19,262 nt of DNA from an uncultured bacterium. GTDB taxonomy: Bacteria; Actinomycetota; Actinomycetes; S36-B12. The number at the start of each line of letters is the position of its first letter. Position 1 is the first letter of the stretch. The stretch lies in assembly GCA_903940375.1 (NCBI GenBank), contig CAJAKT010000291.1, positions 1 through 19,262 of the forward strand. Reading direction: 5' to 3'. The position numbers and the translations under genes were made by a program. The notes beneath the pieces were generated by a model. It was not told the DNA's origin. It saw only the letters and a program-made list of their open reading frames with translations, and did no database searches. Shown here piece after piece: positions 6,282 through 14,331 of the stretch.

Positions 6282-7757
6282 ATGCCGAGCCGGATGTCTG
6301 CCCTCGATGCGTCCTTCCTGTTCATGGAGGATGCCAGCACCCCGATGCATGCTGGTGGGGTCGCCATCTTCACGCCGCCAGCTGGCGGGTTCGATCATGA
6401 GCGGCTGGTCCGCCTGATCAAGCAGCGCATCCCCTTCGTGCCCCGGTATCGCCAACGGGTCCGCGATGTGCCGTTCGGCCTGGCCCGGCCGGTATGGGTT
6501 GACGACGAGCGCTTCGACGTCACCTACCACGTGCGCCGGTCGGCCCTGCCCAAGCCAGGTTCGCGTGAGCAGCTGAATGAACTGGTCGCGCGGCTCATGA
6601 GCCGTCCGCTCGACCGCAGTCGACCACTCTGGGAGATGTACCTCGTGGAAGGCCTCGCTGACGGCAGCTTCGCCATCGTGAGCAAGAGCCATGAGTCGAT
6701 GGTCGACGGCCTTTCTGCGGTCGACATTGCACAGGTCATGCTCGACGACACCGAGGAGACGGCGACCGTTGCGGGCGACAGCTGGCGGCCGCGTCCCGAG
6801 CCAACCGACGTCGAGCTCCTGTCACAGGCGTTCACCGAGCTGACGACCCGACCGGCGGCGGCATTCGAGGCACTTCGCGACACGGTCAGCGACGTGTCGC
6901 GGACGGCGGCTCATTTCGGTGAGCGTGCCGGCGGGCTGCTGTCAGCGGCCCTCGCCGTCGCGCGGCCCCCTGCTGCCAGCCCGCTGAACGTCCCGATCGG
7001 CGAGCAGCGTCGGTTTGCGACTGTCGATCTCTCGCTTGCGGATCTCAAGACGGTCAGGTCTGCCCTCGGGGGCACCGTCAACGACACGATCCTCGCGGTG
7101 ATCACTGGTGCCCTGCGCGCCTGGCTGCAGGCACGGGGCGTGGGGGTGGCGCAGGGCGACGTACTGAAGGCCATGCTCCCGATCAGCGTGGCCGTGCCGT
7201 CGCTGGCGTCCGGGCATGCTGGCGGCAATCGCGTCTCGGCCACCCTGGTCGAGCTTCCGGTGGGGGAGCAGGATCCGGCGGTCCGTCTTCAGCAGCTCAG
7301 CTACCAGCTCGCTCAGCTGGAGGCAGGCAACCAGTTCGTCGGCGCCGACTCGATCGTCAATATCGCCGGCTTCGGCCCACCGACCCTGCATGCCCTCGGT
7401 GCGCGCGTCGGATCGACCATGTCGCATCGGGTCTTCAATCTCGTCATCACGAATGTGCCCGGGCCTCAGCACCCGCTGTACGCGGCGGGTTCGCGGATGC
7501 TCGCCGCGTATCCCGTGGTGCCCCTGACGAAGAACCAGGCCCTCAGCATCGGCCTGATCTCTTACGACGGCGGGGTCTACCTCGGGCTGTATGCCGATCG
7601 CGATGCCCTGCCGGATCTCGATCTGCTCGTGACCTGCCTGCATGAGTCGCGCGACGAGCTGCTGGCACGCAGCGAACAGTCTGTGCGCACGCTACGAGTC
7701 GTCGACGGCGGTGCGAAGCGCTCCTCGAAGAAGCCGAAGGCGCGAGGCGCTTCATGA
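6282..7757 (+). CDS. WS/DGAT-family acyltransferase (wax ester synthase / diacylglycerol acyltransferase-like)
   Basis: Family members esterify long-chain alcohols or diacylglycerol with acyl-CoA, making wax esters or triacylglycerol at the membrane and lipid droplets. The 491-aa product has the family opening MSALDASFLFMEDASTPMH, the LSRPLWEMYLVEGL-like stretch (DRSRPLWEMYLVEGL), a mid-protein NDTILAVITGALR helix and the C-terminal NLVITNVPGP and LSIGLISYDG motifs. The active-site motif HHxxxDG reads H137-E138-S-M-V-D142-G143: the usual second histidine is Glu (codons CAT GAG at 6690-6695). Activity is therefore uncertain. The ATG at 6282 was chosen over GTG 6255 because GAGGGGAG sits six bases before it. 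It overlaps the lipase gene by 4 bp. Confidence 0.9.
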   Translation: MPSRMSALDASFLFMEDASTPMHAGGVAIFTPPAGGFDHERLVRLIKQRIPFVPRYRQRVRDVPFGLARPVWVDDERFDVTYHVRRSALPKPGSREQLNELVARLMSRPLDRSRPLWEMYLVEGLADGSFAIVSKSHESMVDGLSAVDIAQVMLDDTEETATVAGDSWRPRPEPTDVELLSQAFTELTTRPAAAFEALRDTVSDVSRTAAHFGERAGGLLSAALAVARPPAASPLNVPIGEQRRFATVDLSLADLKTVRSALGGTVNDTILAVITGALRAWLQARGVGVAQGDVLKAMLPISVAVPSLASGHAGGNRVSATLVELPVGEQDPAVRLQQLSYQLAQLEAGNQFVGADSIVNIAGFGPPTLHALGARVGSTMSHRVFNLVITNVPGPQHPLYAAGSRMLAAYPVVPLTKNQALSIGLISYDGGVYLGLYADRDALPDLDLLVTCLHESRDELLARSEQSVRTLRVVDGGAKRSSKKPKARGAS

Positions 7758-8740
7758 CGGATGCCATCGCACGCACTCCGCGCCGGGGACTCGTGCTCGG
7801 TGGTGGTGGCGTGCTGGGTGGCACGTGGGCGGTCGGAGCACTTGCCGCACTCGAGGAGCAGCACGGGTTCCGGGTTGCTGATGCCGATGTCATCGTCGGT
7901 ACGTCTGCTGGATCGGTGCTGGCGGCGCTGATCGGGGCGGGGGTGACGGTTGATCAACTGCGTCATCACTACATCGACGTTGCGGTGTCAGATGGTCCTC
8001 TCGCCGGCTACGACTTCGACCCGGTGCAGGCCACGGGTGGCCGCCGCCCCGGCATGCCGAAGTTCCTCGGGCCTGGGTCACCGAAACTGGTGGGCTCGAG
8101 CCTGCGGCGCATCGGCCAGTTGCCTGCCACGACGGTGCTGTCCGCATTCATGCCGGAAGGTACCCGCAGCCTCGAGCGGATCGGTCACCTCATCGATGCC
8201 ATCACTCCCATGGGCGAGTGGTCACCGCATCGGGGTGTGTGGGTCGTCGCGATGGACTACGAGGATGGCAAGCGCGTCGTATTCGGGCGTCCGGGTGCGC
8301 CCGTCGTGCCGCTGTCGAGCGCGGTGATGGCGTCCTGTGCGATTCCGGGCTGGTTCGCCCCGGTGACCATTAACGGACGCACCTATGTCGATGGCGGTGC
8401 GGTGTCCGCGACGTCAATCGACGTCATTGCGCATGCCGGGCTCGACGAGGTCTACGTCGTGGCGCCGATGGTCTCGTTCGCGATGGACCGCCCGACAGGG
8501 GTCACGGCGAGACTCGAGCGGCGATGGCGCGCCGAAGTCACCAAGGCAGCGCGTAGCGAGGCGGCGGTCGTTCGGGCCGCGGGTGTGCAGGTGCGCATGC
8601 TGGGGCCAGGGCCGGAGGATCTCGCTGCCATCGGGGCCAATCTCATGGACGACACCCGCAGGCGTCATGTGCTCGAGACATCGCTGCGAACCAGCGTGGC
8701 GGCCTGGCGCGAGGCAGAGGATGTGCCGGCGACGGGCTGA
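7754..8740 (+). CDS. Patatin-like phospholipase / acyl hydrolase
   Basis: A serine lipase or esterase of the patatin (RssA-like) family, expected to hydrolyse acyl esters of glycerolipids in the cytoplasm or at membranes. The 328-aa product shows all catalytic elements: the glycine-rich oxyanion loop GLVLGGGGVLGG (12-23), the nucleophile elbow GTSAGS (49-54, Ser51) and the dyad aspartate in VDGG (Asp213). No signal peptide is visible. The ATGA overlap with the preceding acyltransferase gene means the two are almost certainly co-transcribed, suggesting coordinated building and breaking of storage lipid. The exact substrate is unknown. Confidence 0.92.
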   Translation: MTDAIARTPRRGLVLGGGGVLGGTWAVGALAALEEQHGFRVADADVIVGTSAGSVLAALIGAGVTVDQLRHHYIDVAVSDGPLAGYDFDPVQATGGRRPGMPKFLGPGSPKLVGSSLRRIGQLPATTVLSAFMPEGTRSLERIGHLIDAITPMGEWSPHRGVWVVAMDYEDGKRVVFGRPGAPVVPLSSAVMASCAIPGWFAPVTINGRTYVDGGAVSATSIDVIAHAGLDEVYVVAPMVSFAMDRPTGVTARLERRWRAEVTKAARSEAAVVRAAGVQVRMLGPGPEDLAAIGANLMDDTRRRHVLETSLRTSVAAWREAEDVPATG

Positions 8741-8746
8741 GCCCGT
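8732..8746. other. Short perfect hairpin spanning the lipase stop codon
   Basis: ACGGGC-TGA-GCCCGT is a perfect 6-bp inverted repeat whose 3-base loop is the stop codon of the patatin-like gene. It lies between convergent genes and might assist termination, but no T-run follows and the stem is short. Confidence 0.3.
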
Positions 8747-8764
8747 GGAGTGGGCGGCAGGCAG

Positions 8765-9259
8765 CTAGCGCGCGAGCCACTCGCTCCCGACCGTGACCTC
8801 CTTGGTGAGGTAGCGCTCGGTCTGATCGGCCGCTACGCGCTCGACCTTGCCACCGACGAAGGGGACATTGGCCTTGAAGGAGCCGCTGTTGCTCACGACG
8901 GTGCCGTCGGGGCCGCCCGAGAGGGCGATCGTGCCGCGGTAGCTGATGGGGGAGTTGAACTCGACCGTGACATCGGCGGACGCGGATCCGTCGGCCGCGG
9001 CGGGACCCCAGGTGTGCACCTCGGTGATCGTGATCGTGTCGCCCACGAACGGTGCTGCATACGAGGGCACCTCTGCCGGCATCGATCGCGTGCAGGTCAT
9101 GACCGTGCCGCCATCGGGAGCGTCAGAGACGTCGACGGTGATGTCTCGGGAGCCCGTGCGCTCGCCCTTCTCCTGAACGTACGCGGCATCCTGAAGCATG
9201 GCCAGCACCGTGGCGGGATCGGCGGCGAAGGTCTGGTCGTAGGACAGTTCGGTGGGCAC
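8765..9259 (-). CDS. DUF2505 family protein (SRPBCC/START-like fold expected)
   Basis: The 164-aa product matches my memory of actinobacterial DUF2505 proteins: an opening such as ELSYDQTFAADPATVLAMLQ, alternating beta-strand segments (GTVMTCTRSMPAEVPSYAAPFVG; ITITEVHTW) and a C-terminal helix (GKVERVAADQTERYLTKE). Such proteins are predicted to form a helix-grip (SRPBCC-like) cavity for a hydrophobic ligand. The ligand is unknown and no enzymatic motif is visible. The GTG at 9259 was chosen because similarity begins immediately (PTELSYDQTF) and the frame before it looks non-coding; the ribosome site is weak. It is divergent from gdh and convergent with the lipase gene (24-base gap). No signal peptide or membrane segment. 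Confidence 0.8.
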   Translation of the reverse strand: MPTELSYDQTFAADPATVLAMLQDAAYVQEKGERTGSRDITVDVSDAPDGGTVMTCTRSMPAEVPSYAAPFVGDTITITEVHTWGPAAADGSASADVTVEFNSPISYRGTIALSGGPDGTVVSNSGSFKANVPFVGGKVERVAADQTERYLTKEVTVGSEWLAR

Positions 9260-9384
9260 GTGTGGTCCATTCCCGCGGCAGGCCGCGTATCTCGGGTGCT
9301 GGCAGACATCATGCCGGAGCCGGGTCCGGACCGGATAGGCATCCGCCACCCCGCCCTCCGCAGTGGAGTCTGAATCGCGGCACA

Positions 9385-9397
9385 CCGGACGTTCCGG
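9385..9397. promoter_or_regulatory. Inverted repeat in the DUF2505 / gdh divergent region
   Basis: CCGGA-CGT-TCCGG is a perfect 5-bp inverted repeat about 83 bases before the gdh start, in the 220-base divergent gap. Its position would suit an operator or promoter element, but no regulator binding site was recognised. Confidence 0.2.
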
Positions 9398-9415
9398 ACG
9401 ACTACCGTTGCCTGA

Positions 9416-9435
9416 GTCGCACAACGGCGTGCGAC
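9416..9435. promoter_or_regulatory. Inverted repeat upstream of gdh
   Basis: GTCGCAC-N6-GTGCGAC is a perfect 7-bp inverted repeat about 45 bases before the gdh start codon. It could be an operator or a hairpin in the gdh leader. No convincing -35/-10 pair was found in the rest of the 9260-9479 gap, which otherwise holds nothing I can name. Confidence 0.35.
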
Positions 9436-9479
9436 CAGGGGTCCGTCGTGGCCCCGCTGTCGTGTGAAGAGGCGATCAC

Positions 9480-12400
9480 GTGGCCACAAGTCCGACCCAG
9501 GCGATGCAGGACTCCCTGGCGGCGATTCCCGACCCCCAGGTTCGGCTGCTGACGACCCGCTTCGTGCGCTACCTGGCGCAGGAGGACATCTCCACCCACC
9601 CCGTTGACGACCTGGCCCGGCATGCGGCCGATCTGATCGCCCTCGCGCAGGTGCGCCGCGCTGATGAAGCGCTGGTCCGGGCCAGTGGCGAGACCGACAC
9701 CAGCGACTCGGCGCTTCAGGTGGTCACCGACGACATGCCCTTCCTCGTCGACTCCGTCACCAATGCGCTGGGTGTCGCGGGCCTGGCCCTGCACCTGGTC
9801 GTGCACCCCCAGTTGGTCGTCCGTCGCGACGACGGGGGACGCCTCATCGAGATCCTCGACATTGACGTTGACGATGTCCGGCCGGAGGGAACGCTGGCCG
9901 AGTCGTGGATGTGGATCGAGATGGACCACGACTACTCCGAAGGCTCCGCTGCGACGCTGGCGGAGAGCATCAGCGAGGTTCTCCTCGACGTGCGCCTGGC
10001 GGTGCGTGACTGGCGTGCGATGCGCTCGCGTGCACTGATCATCGCCGAGGAGATCAGCGCGCACCGGCCACCCGGCCTGGCCCAGGAGATGGTCGACGAG
10101 GGGGTTGACCTGCTGCGATGGCTGGCCGACGACAACCTGACCTTCCTCGGGTATCGCGAGTACTCACTCGAGCAGTTGGCGGGCGAGGATGTGCTCGTGC
10201 CCATCGACGGCACCGGTCTCGGCATCCTGAGTCCGGAGACGCGGGAGGCAGCGCACCCGGGTGTCTCGCAGAGCTTCGCGGCCCTGCCACCAGCGGTGCG
10301 GGCCCTCGCGCGCAAGCCGGAGCTGCTGGTGCTCAGCAAGGCGAACTCGCGCTCGACGGTGCACCGATCCGTCTACCTCGACTACATCGGCGTCAAGTCG
10401 TTCGATGCGGAGGGCCGCGTTATCGGGGAGCGGCGGTTCCTCGGTCTGTACTCATCCAGTGCCTACACGCAGAGCATCCTCGATATCCCGATCCTTCGGA
10501 TGAAGGCGGCTCACCTCGAGTCGAGCCTGGACTACGTCGCGGGATCGCACGACGCGAAGGACCTGCTGCAGTTCCTGGAGACCTATCCGCGTGATGAGCT
10601 CTTCCAGACGCACGATGACCAGCTGATGGAGATTGCCCAGTCAGTCCTGCATCTGCAGGAACGTCGGCATACCAAGCTCTACCTGCGTCCAGACGACTAC
10701 GGCCGGTTCATGTCCTGCCTCGTCTACCTCCCGCGCGACCGCTACACGACCCAGGCCCGCCTGCGCGTCGAGGGACTGCTGATGGCCGCGCTGGGCGGGG
10801 TGGCTGTTGACTACACGGCTCGGGTATCCGAATCGGTGCTTGCCCGGCTCCACTTCGTGATCCGGGTCCCGCTGGGCCAGGGACTGCCGGAGATCGATGA
10901 GCATGATCTCGAACTGCAGGTTGCTGCCGCGACCCGCAGTTGGCAGGACGACTTCACCTCGAACCTCGCGGCCCGGGTGGGGGAGTCTGCGGCCTCGCCG
11001 CTGATCCGCACGTATGCCAGCGCCTTCCCAGAGGCGTACAAGGAGGACTTCGGTCCGGGTCGTGGGGTCAACGACGCCCTCGTCATCGAGGCGCTGACGT
11101 CGGGTGAACTGTCCCTGGAGATCTACCAGCCGCCGAACGGCGATCGCCAGGACCTGCGGCTGAAGATCACGCGCGTTGGCCCGGCGATGTCCCTCTCGCG
11201 CGTCCTGCCGATCCTCCAGTCGATGGGTGTCGACGTCGTCGACGAGTACCCGTACGAGATCGCGCGCGCGCTCAAGGAGCCGGCGTGGATCCTCGATTTC
11301 GGGATGCGCTTACCAGCCGTCGAGATCGTCGACCGCTCGTCGCTCTCCGAGCGGTTCGAGGAGGCCTTCGCGGCAACGTGGAATGACAGGTGCGGTGTCG
11401 ACGGGTTCAACTCGCTCATCGTGAGCGGGGGGCTGCGCTGGCGACAGGCCCTCGTGCTCCGTGCCTACTCGCGCTACATGCGGCAGATCGGCTCGACGTT
11501 CAGCCAGCGCTTCCTCGAGGATGTGGTTGTCGGCAACGTCGAGATCACGCGACTGCTCGTCGCCCTGTTCGAGGCGCGCTTCGCCCCGGGTGAGGTCGAC
11601 GGTCGGGCGCAGACTGAGGCGACCCTCGTCGGCGAGATCGAGGATGCGCTGGACTCCGTCGCAAGCCTCGATCAGGACCGCATCCTGCGCACGTTCCTGG
11701 CGATGATCCAGGCAACACTGCGTACCAACTACTTCCAGGTCGATGACGATGGCATCGATCGTTCCTCCGTCGCCTTCAAGTTCGATCCGCGGAGCATCCC
11801 CGAGCTGCCGCTCCCGAAACCGCAGTACGAGATCTGGGTGTATGCGCCGCGCGTCGAGGGAGTGCACCTGCGGTTCGGTGCCGTGGCGCGCGGCGGGCTG
11901 CGGTGGAGCGATCGCCAGGAGGACTTCCGCACCGAGATCCTCGGGCTGGTCAAGGCCCAGGAGGTCAAGAACTCCGTCATCGTGCCCGTCGGCGCCAAGG
12001 GCGGGTTCTATGCGAAGCGGTTGCCGGATCCGGCGGTCGATCGCGAAGCCTGGCTCACGGAGGGCAAGGCGGCCTATCGCGAGTTCATCATGTCGATGCT
12101 CGACATCACCGACAATCTTGTCGATGGTGTCATCGTCCATCCGCGTGACGTGGTGAGGCACGATGGCGACGATCCCTATCTCGTCGTCGCAGCAGACAAG
12201 GGAACCGCCACGTTCTCGGATCTCGCCAACTCGATCGCGGCTGAGTACGGCTTCTGGCTCGGTGATGCCTTCGCATCCGGTGGGTCAGTGGGATACGACC
12301 ACAAGGCGATGGGCATCACGGCCCGTGGAGCATGGGAGTCGGTCAAGCGGCACTTCCGTGAACTGGATGTCGACACCCAGGCACAGGACTTCACCGTGGC

Positions 12401-14321
12401 CGGTGTCGGCGACATGAGCGGAGATGTCTTCGGCAACGGCATGCTGCTCAGTGAGCACATCAGGCTCGTCGTCGCGTTCGACCACCGCCACATCTTCATC
12501 GATCCCGATCCGGTTGCATCGACATCATTCGCTGAGCGTCGGCGGCTGTTCGATCTTCCTCGCTCTTCATGGGCCGACTACGACACGTCGCTGATCTCGG
12601 CAGGCGGCGGCGTCTTCGCTCGATCGCTGAAGTCCATCGACATCACGCCCCAGATGGCCGATGCGCTGGGCATCGGTGTCGACGTGACGAGCCTGACACC
12701 CGATGAGCTGATGCGGGTGGCCCTGATGGCGCCGGTCGACCTGTTGTGGAACGGCGGCATCGGCACGTACGTGAAGTCGCAGACCGAGACGAACGCCGAT
12801 GTCGGTGACAAGGCGAACGACCGCATTCGGGTCAACGGTTCGGATCTGCGCTGCCGCGTGATCGGCGAGGGCGGAAACCTCGGCATGACGCAACTGGGTC
12901 GTGTGGAGGCATCGCGCCACGGCATCCAGTTGAATACCGACGCTATCGACAACTCGGCTGGTGTCGACACGTCCGATCATGAGGTCAATATCAAGATCCT
13001 GCTCGACGGCCTGGTGCGTTCAGGTGCCCTTGCCCAGGATGCGCGCAACACCTTGCTCGCGGACATGACCGAAGTCGTTGCGGATCAGGTGCTGGAGGAC
13101 AACTACGGTCAGAACGTCGTCCTGGGCAATGCGCGTGCGGGTGCACCGGGCCTGATCAACGTGCATCAGCGGATGATCCGGGAGCTGGAGCGGGTCGGGC
13201 TGCTGGATCGCGCGATCGAGTTCCTTCCCGATGACGAGGAACTGCGCGTACGCCGCCTGGCAGGCGACGGCCTGACCTCGCCTGAGCTGTCGGTGCTGCT
13301 GGCGTATTCGAAGATCTGGCTGACGGCCGAACTGAACGCATCGACCCTGGCGGATGAGCCGTACTTCGCGAAGGCGCTGACCGGCTACTTCCCACCCGCG
13401 CTGTCTGCCGAGTTCGGCGAGGCCATCAGTCGGCATCAACTGCGCCGACAGATCATCAGCACGGTCACGGTCAACCGACTCATCAACATGGCCGGTATCT
13501 CGTTCGTCTTCCGCGCGATGGAGGAGACGGGCGCAAGTGCGGTCGAGGTCGTGCGCGCAGCGTGGGCTGCCATCGAGATCTTCAGCATCGCCACGGTGTG
13601 GCAGGACATCAACGACCAGGACAACATCATCCCCACGACAGCGCAGACGGCACTGCATCTGGAGACCCGTCGGCTGCTCGACCGAGCCACCCGCTGGTTC
13701 CTGCAGACGCGCGGCGGTTCCCTCGATGTGCAGGGCGAGATCGATCGCTTCGGTGCGGTGGTGCATGACCGTGCACACGGTGTTCCGGCTCATCTGCTGG
13801 GCAAGGAGCATGAGCGCTTCGAGCGGCTCACGCAGCGTTTCGTCAGCGCAGGCGCGCCGGACGACCTCGCTCGTCGAACTGCTGCCGCGCTGGATGTGTT
13901 CGCGTTGCTCGACATCACCGACATCTGCGTCCGGACGGGGGAGAGCGTCGACACCGTCATTCCGCTGTACTTCACGATCTCCGAGCGCTACGACATCGAC
14001 CGCACTCTCGTACGCATAACCGACCTGCCGCGTGGTGACCGATGGAGCGCGTTGGCCCGGCAGGCGCTGCGCAGCGATCTCTACGCGGTGGTGGCGGGAT
14101 TGACGTCACGAGTTCTGCGCTCGACAGTGCACGACCTTGCGCCACTTGACCGGCTGACCGGGTGGGAACAGGCGCATGTCGAGGGCGTCGCTCGAGCCCG
14201 CACCACACTCGATGACATCGCTTCCGTCGAGGATCCGGACCTGGCCACGTTGTCGGTGGCGCTTCGGGCGATGCGCAACCTGGTGGCTCAGGGCACGACA
14301 TCAGCAGGCGCCGGCTCCTGA
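9480..14321 (+). CDS. gdh: Large NAD-specific glutamate dehydrogenase (Bac_GDH, about 180 kDa class)
   Basis: Oxidatively deaminates L-glutamate to 2-oxoglutarate and ammonium with NAD+, a catabolic cytoplasmic enzyme. The 1613-aa length is typical of the class. A long N-terminal regulatory half (ACT-like in this family) precedes a central catalytic domain. Visible there: RGGLRWSDRQEDFR (804-817), KAQEVKNS with Lys825 and Lys830, VPVGAKGGF with Lys840, then the dinucleotide-binding glycine motif GVGDMSGDVFGNG (975-987). GNLGMTQLGR and a long helical C-terminal region follow. The GTG at 9480 is supported by GAAGAGG seven bases upstream. The reading frame is uninterrupted. The gene is monocistronic and convergent with the PLP enzyme across 10 bases. 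Proteins of this class are known to be allosterically controlled by amino acids; that is not visible here. Confidence 0.96.
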   Translation: MATSPTQAMQDSLAAIPDPQVRLLTTRFVRYLAQEDISTHPVDDLARHAADLIALAQVRRADEALVRASGETDTSDSALQVVTDDMPFLVDSVTNALGVAGLALHLVVHPQLVVRRDDGGRLIEILDIDVDDVRPEGTLAESWMWIEMDHDYSEGSAATLAESISEVLLDVRLAVRDWRAMRSRALIIAEEISAHRPPGLAQEMVDEGVDLLRWLADDNLTFLGYREYSLEQLAGEDVLVPIDGTGLGILSPETREAAHPGVSQSFAALPPAVRALARKPELLVLSKANSRSTVHRSVYLDYIGVKSFDAEGRVIGERRFLGLYSSSAYTQSILDIPILRMKAAHLESSLDYVAGSHDAKDLLQFLETYPRDELFQTHDDQLMEIAQSVLHLQERRHTKLYLRPDDYGRFMSCLVYLPRDRYTTQARLRVEGLLMAALGGVAVDYTARVSESVLARLHFVIRVPLGQGLPEIDEHDLELQVAAATRSWQDDFTSNLAARVGESAASPLIRTYASAFPEAYKEDFGPGRGVNDALVIEALTSGELSLEIYQPPNGDRQDLRLKITRVGPAMSLSRVLPILQSMGVDVVDEYPYEIARALKEPAWILDFGMRLPAVEIVDRSSLSERFEEAFAATWNDRCGVDGFNSLIVSGGLRWRQALVLRAYSRYMRQIGSTFSQRFLEDVVVGNVEITRLLVALFEARFAPGEVDGRAQTEATLVGEIEDALDSVASLDQDRILRTFLAMIQATLRTNYFQVDDDGIDRSSVAFKFDPRSIPELPLPKPQYEIWVYAPRVEGVHLRFGAVARGGLRWSDRQEDFRTEILGLVKAQEVKNSVIVPVGAKGGFYAKRLPDPAVDREAWLTEGKAAYREFIMSMLDITDNLVDGVIVHPRDVVRHDGDDPYLVVAADKGTATFSDLANSIAAEYGFWLGDAFASGGSVGYDHKAMGITARGAWESVKRHFRELDVDTQAQDFTVAGVGDMSGDVFGNGMLLSEHIRLVVAFDHRHIFIDPDPVASTSFAERRRLFDLPRSSWADYDTSLISAGGGVFARSLKSIDITPQMADALGIGVDVTSLTPDELMRVALMAPVDLLWNGGIGTYVKSQTETNADVGDKANDRIRVNGSDLRCRVIGEGGNLGMTQLGRVEASRHGIQLNTDAIDNSAGVDTSDHEVNIKILLDGLVRSGALAQDARNTLLADMTEVVADQVLEDNYGQNVVLGNARAGAPGLINVHQRMIRELERVGLLDRAIEFLPDDEELRVRRLAGDGLTSPELSVLLAYSKIWLTAELNASTLADEPYFAKALTGYFPPALSAEFGEAISRHQLRRQIISTVTVNRLINMAGISFVFRAMEETGASAVEVVRAAWAAIEIFSIATVWQDINDQDNIIPTTAQTALHLETRRLLDRATRWFLQTRGGSLDVQGEIDRFGAVVHDRAHGVPAHLLGKEHERFERLTQRFVSAGAPDDLARRTAAALDVFALLDITDICVRTGESVDTVIPLYFTISERYDIDRTLVRITDLPRGDRWSALARQALRSDLYAVVAGLTSRVLRSTVHDLAPLDRLTGWEQAHVEGVARARTTLDDIASVEDPDLATLSVALRAMRNLVAQGTTSAGAGS

Positions 14322-14331
14322 CCAGCTCCAC

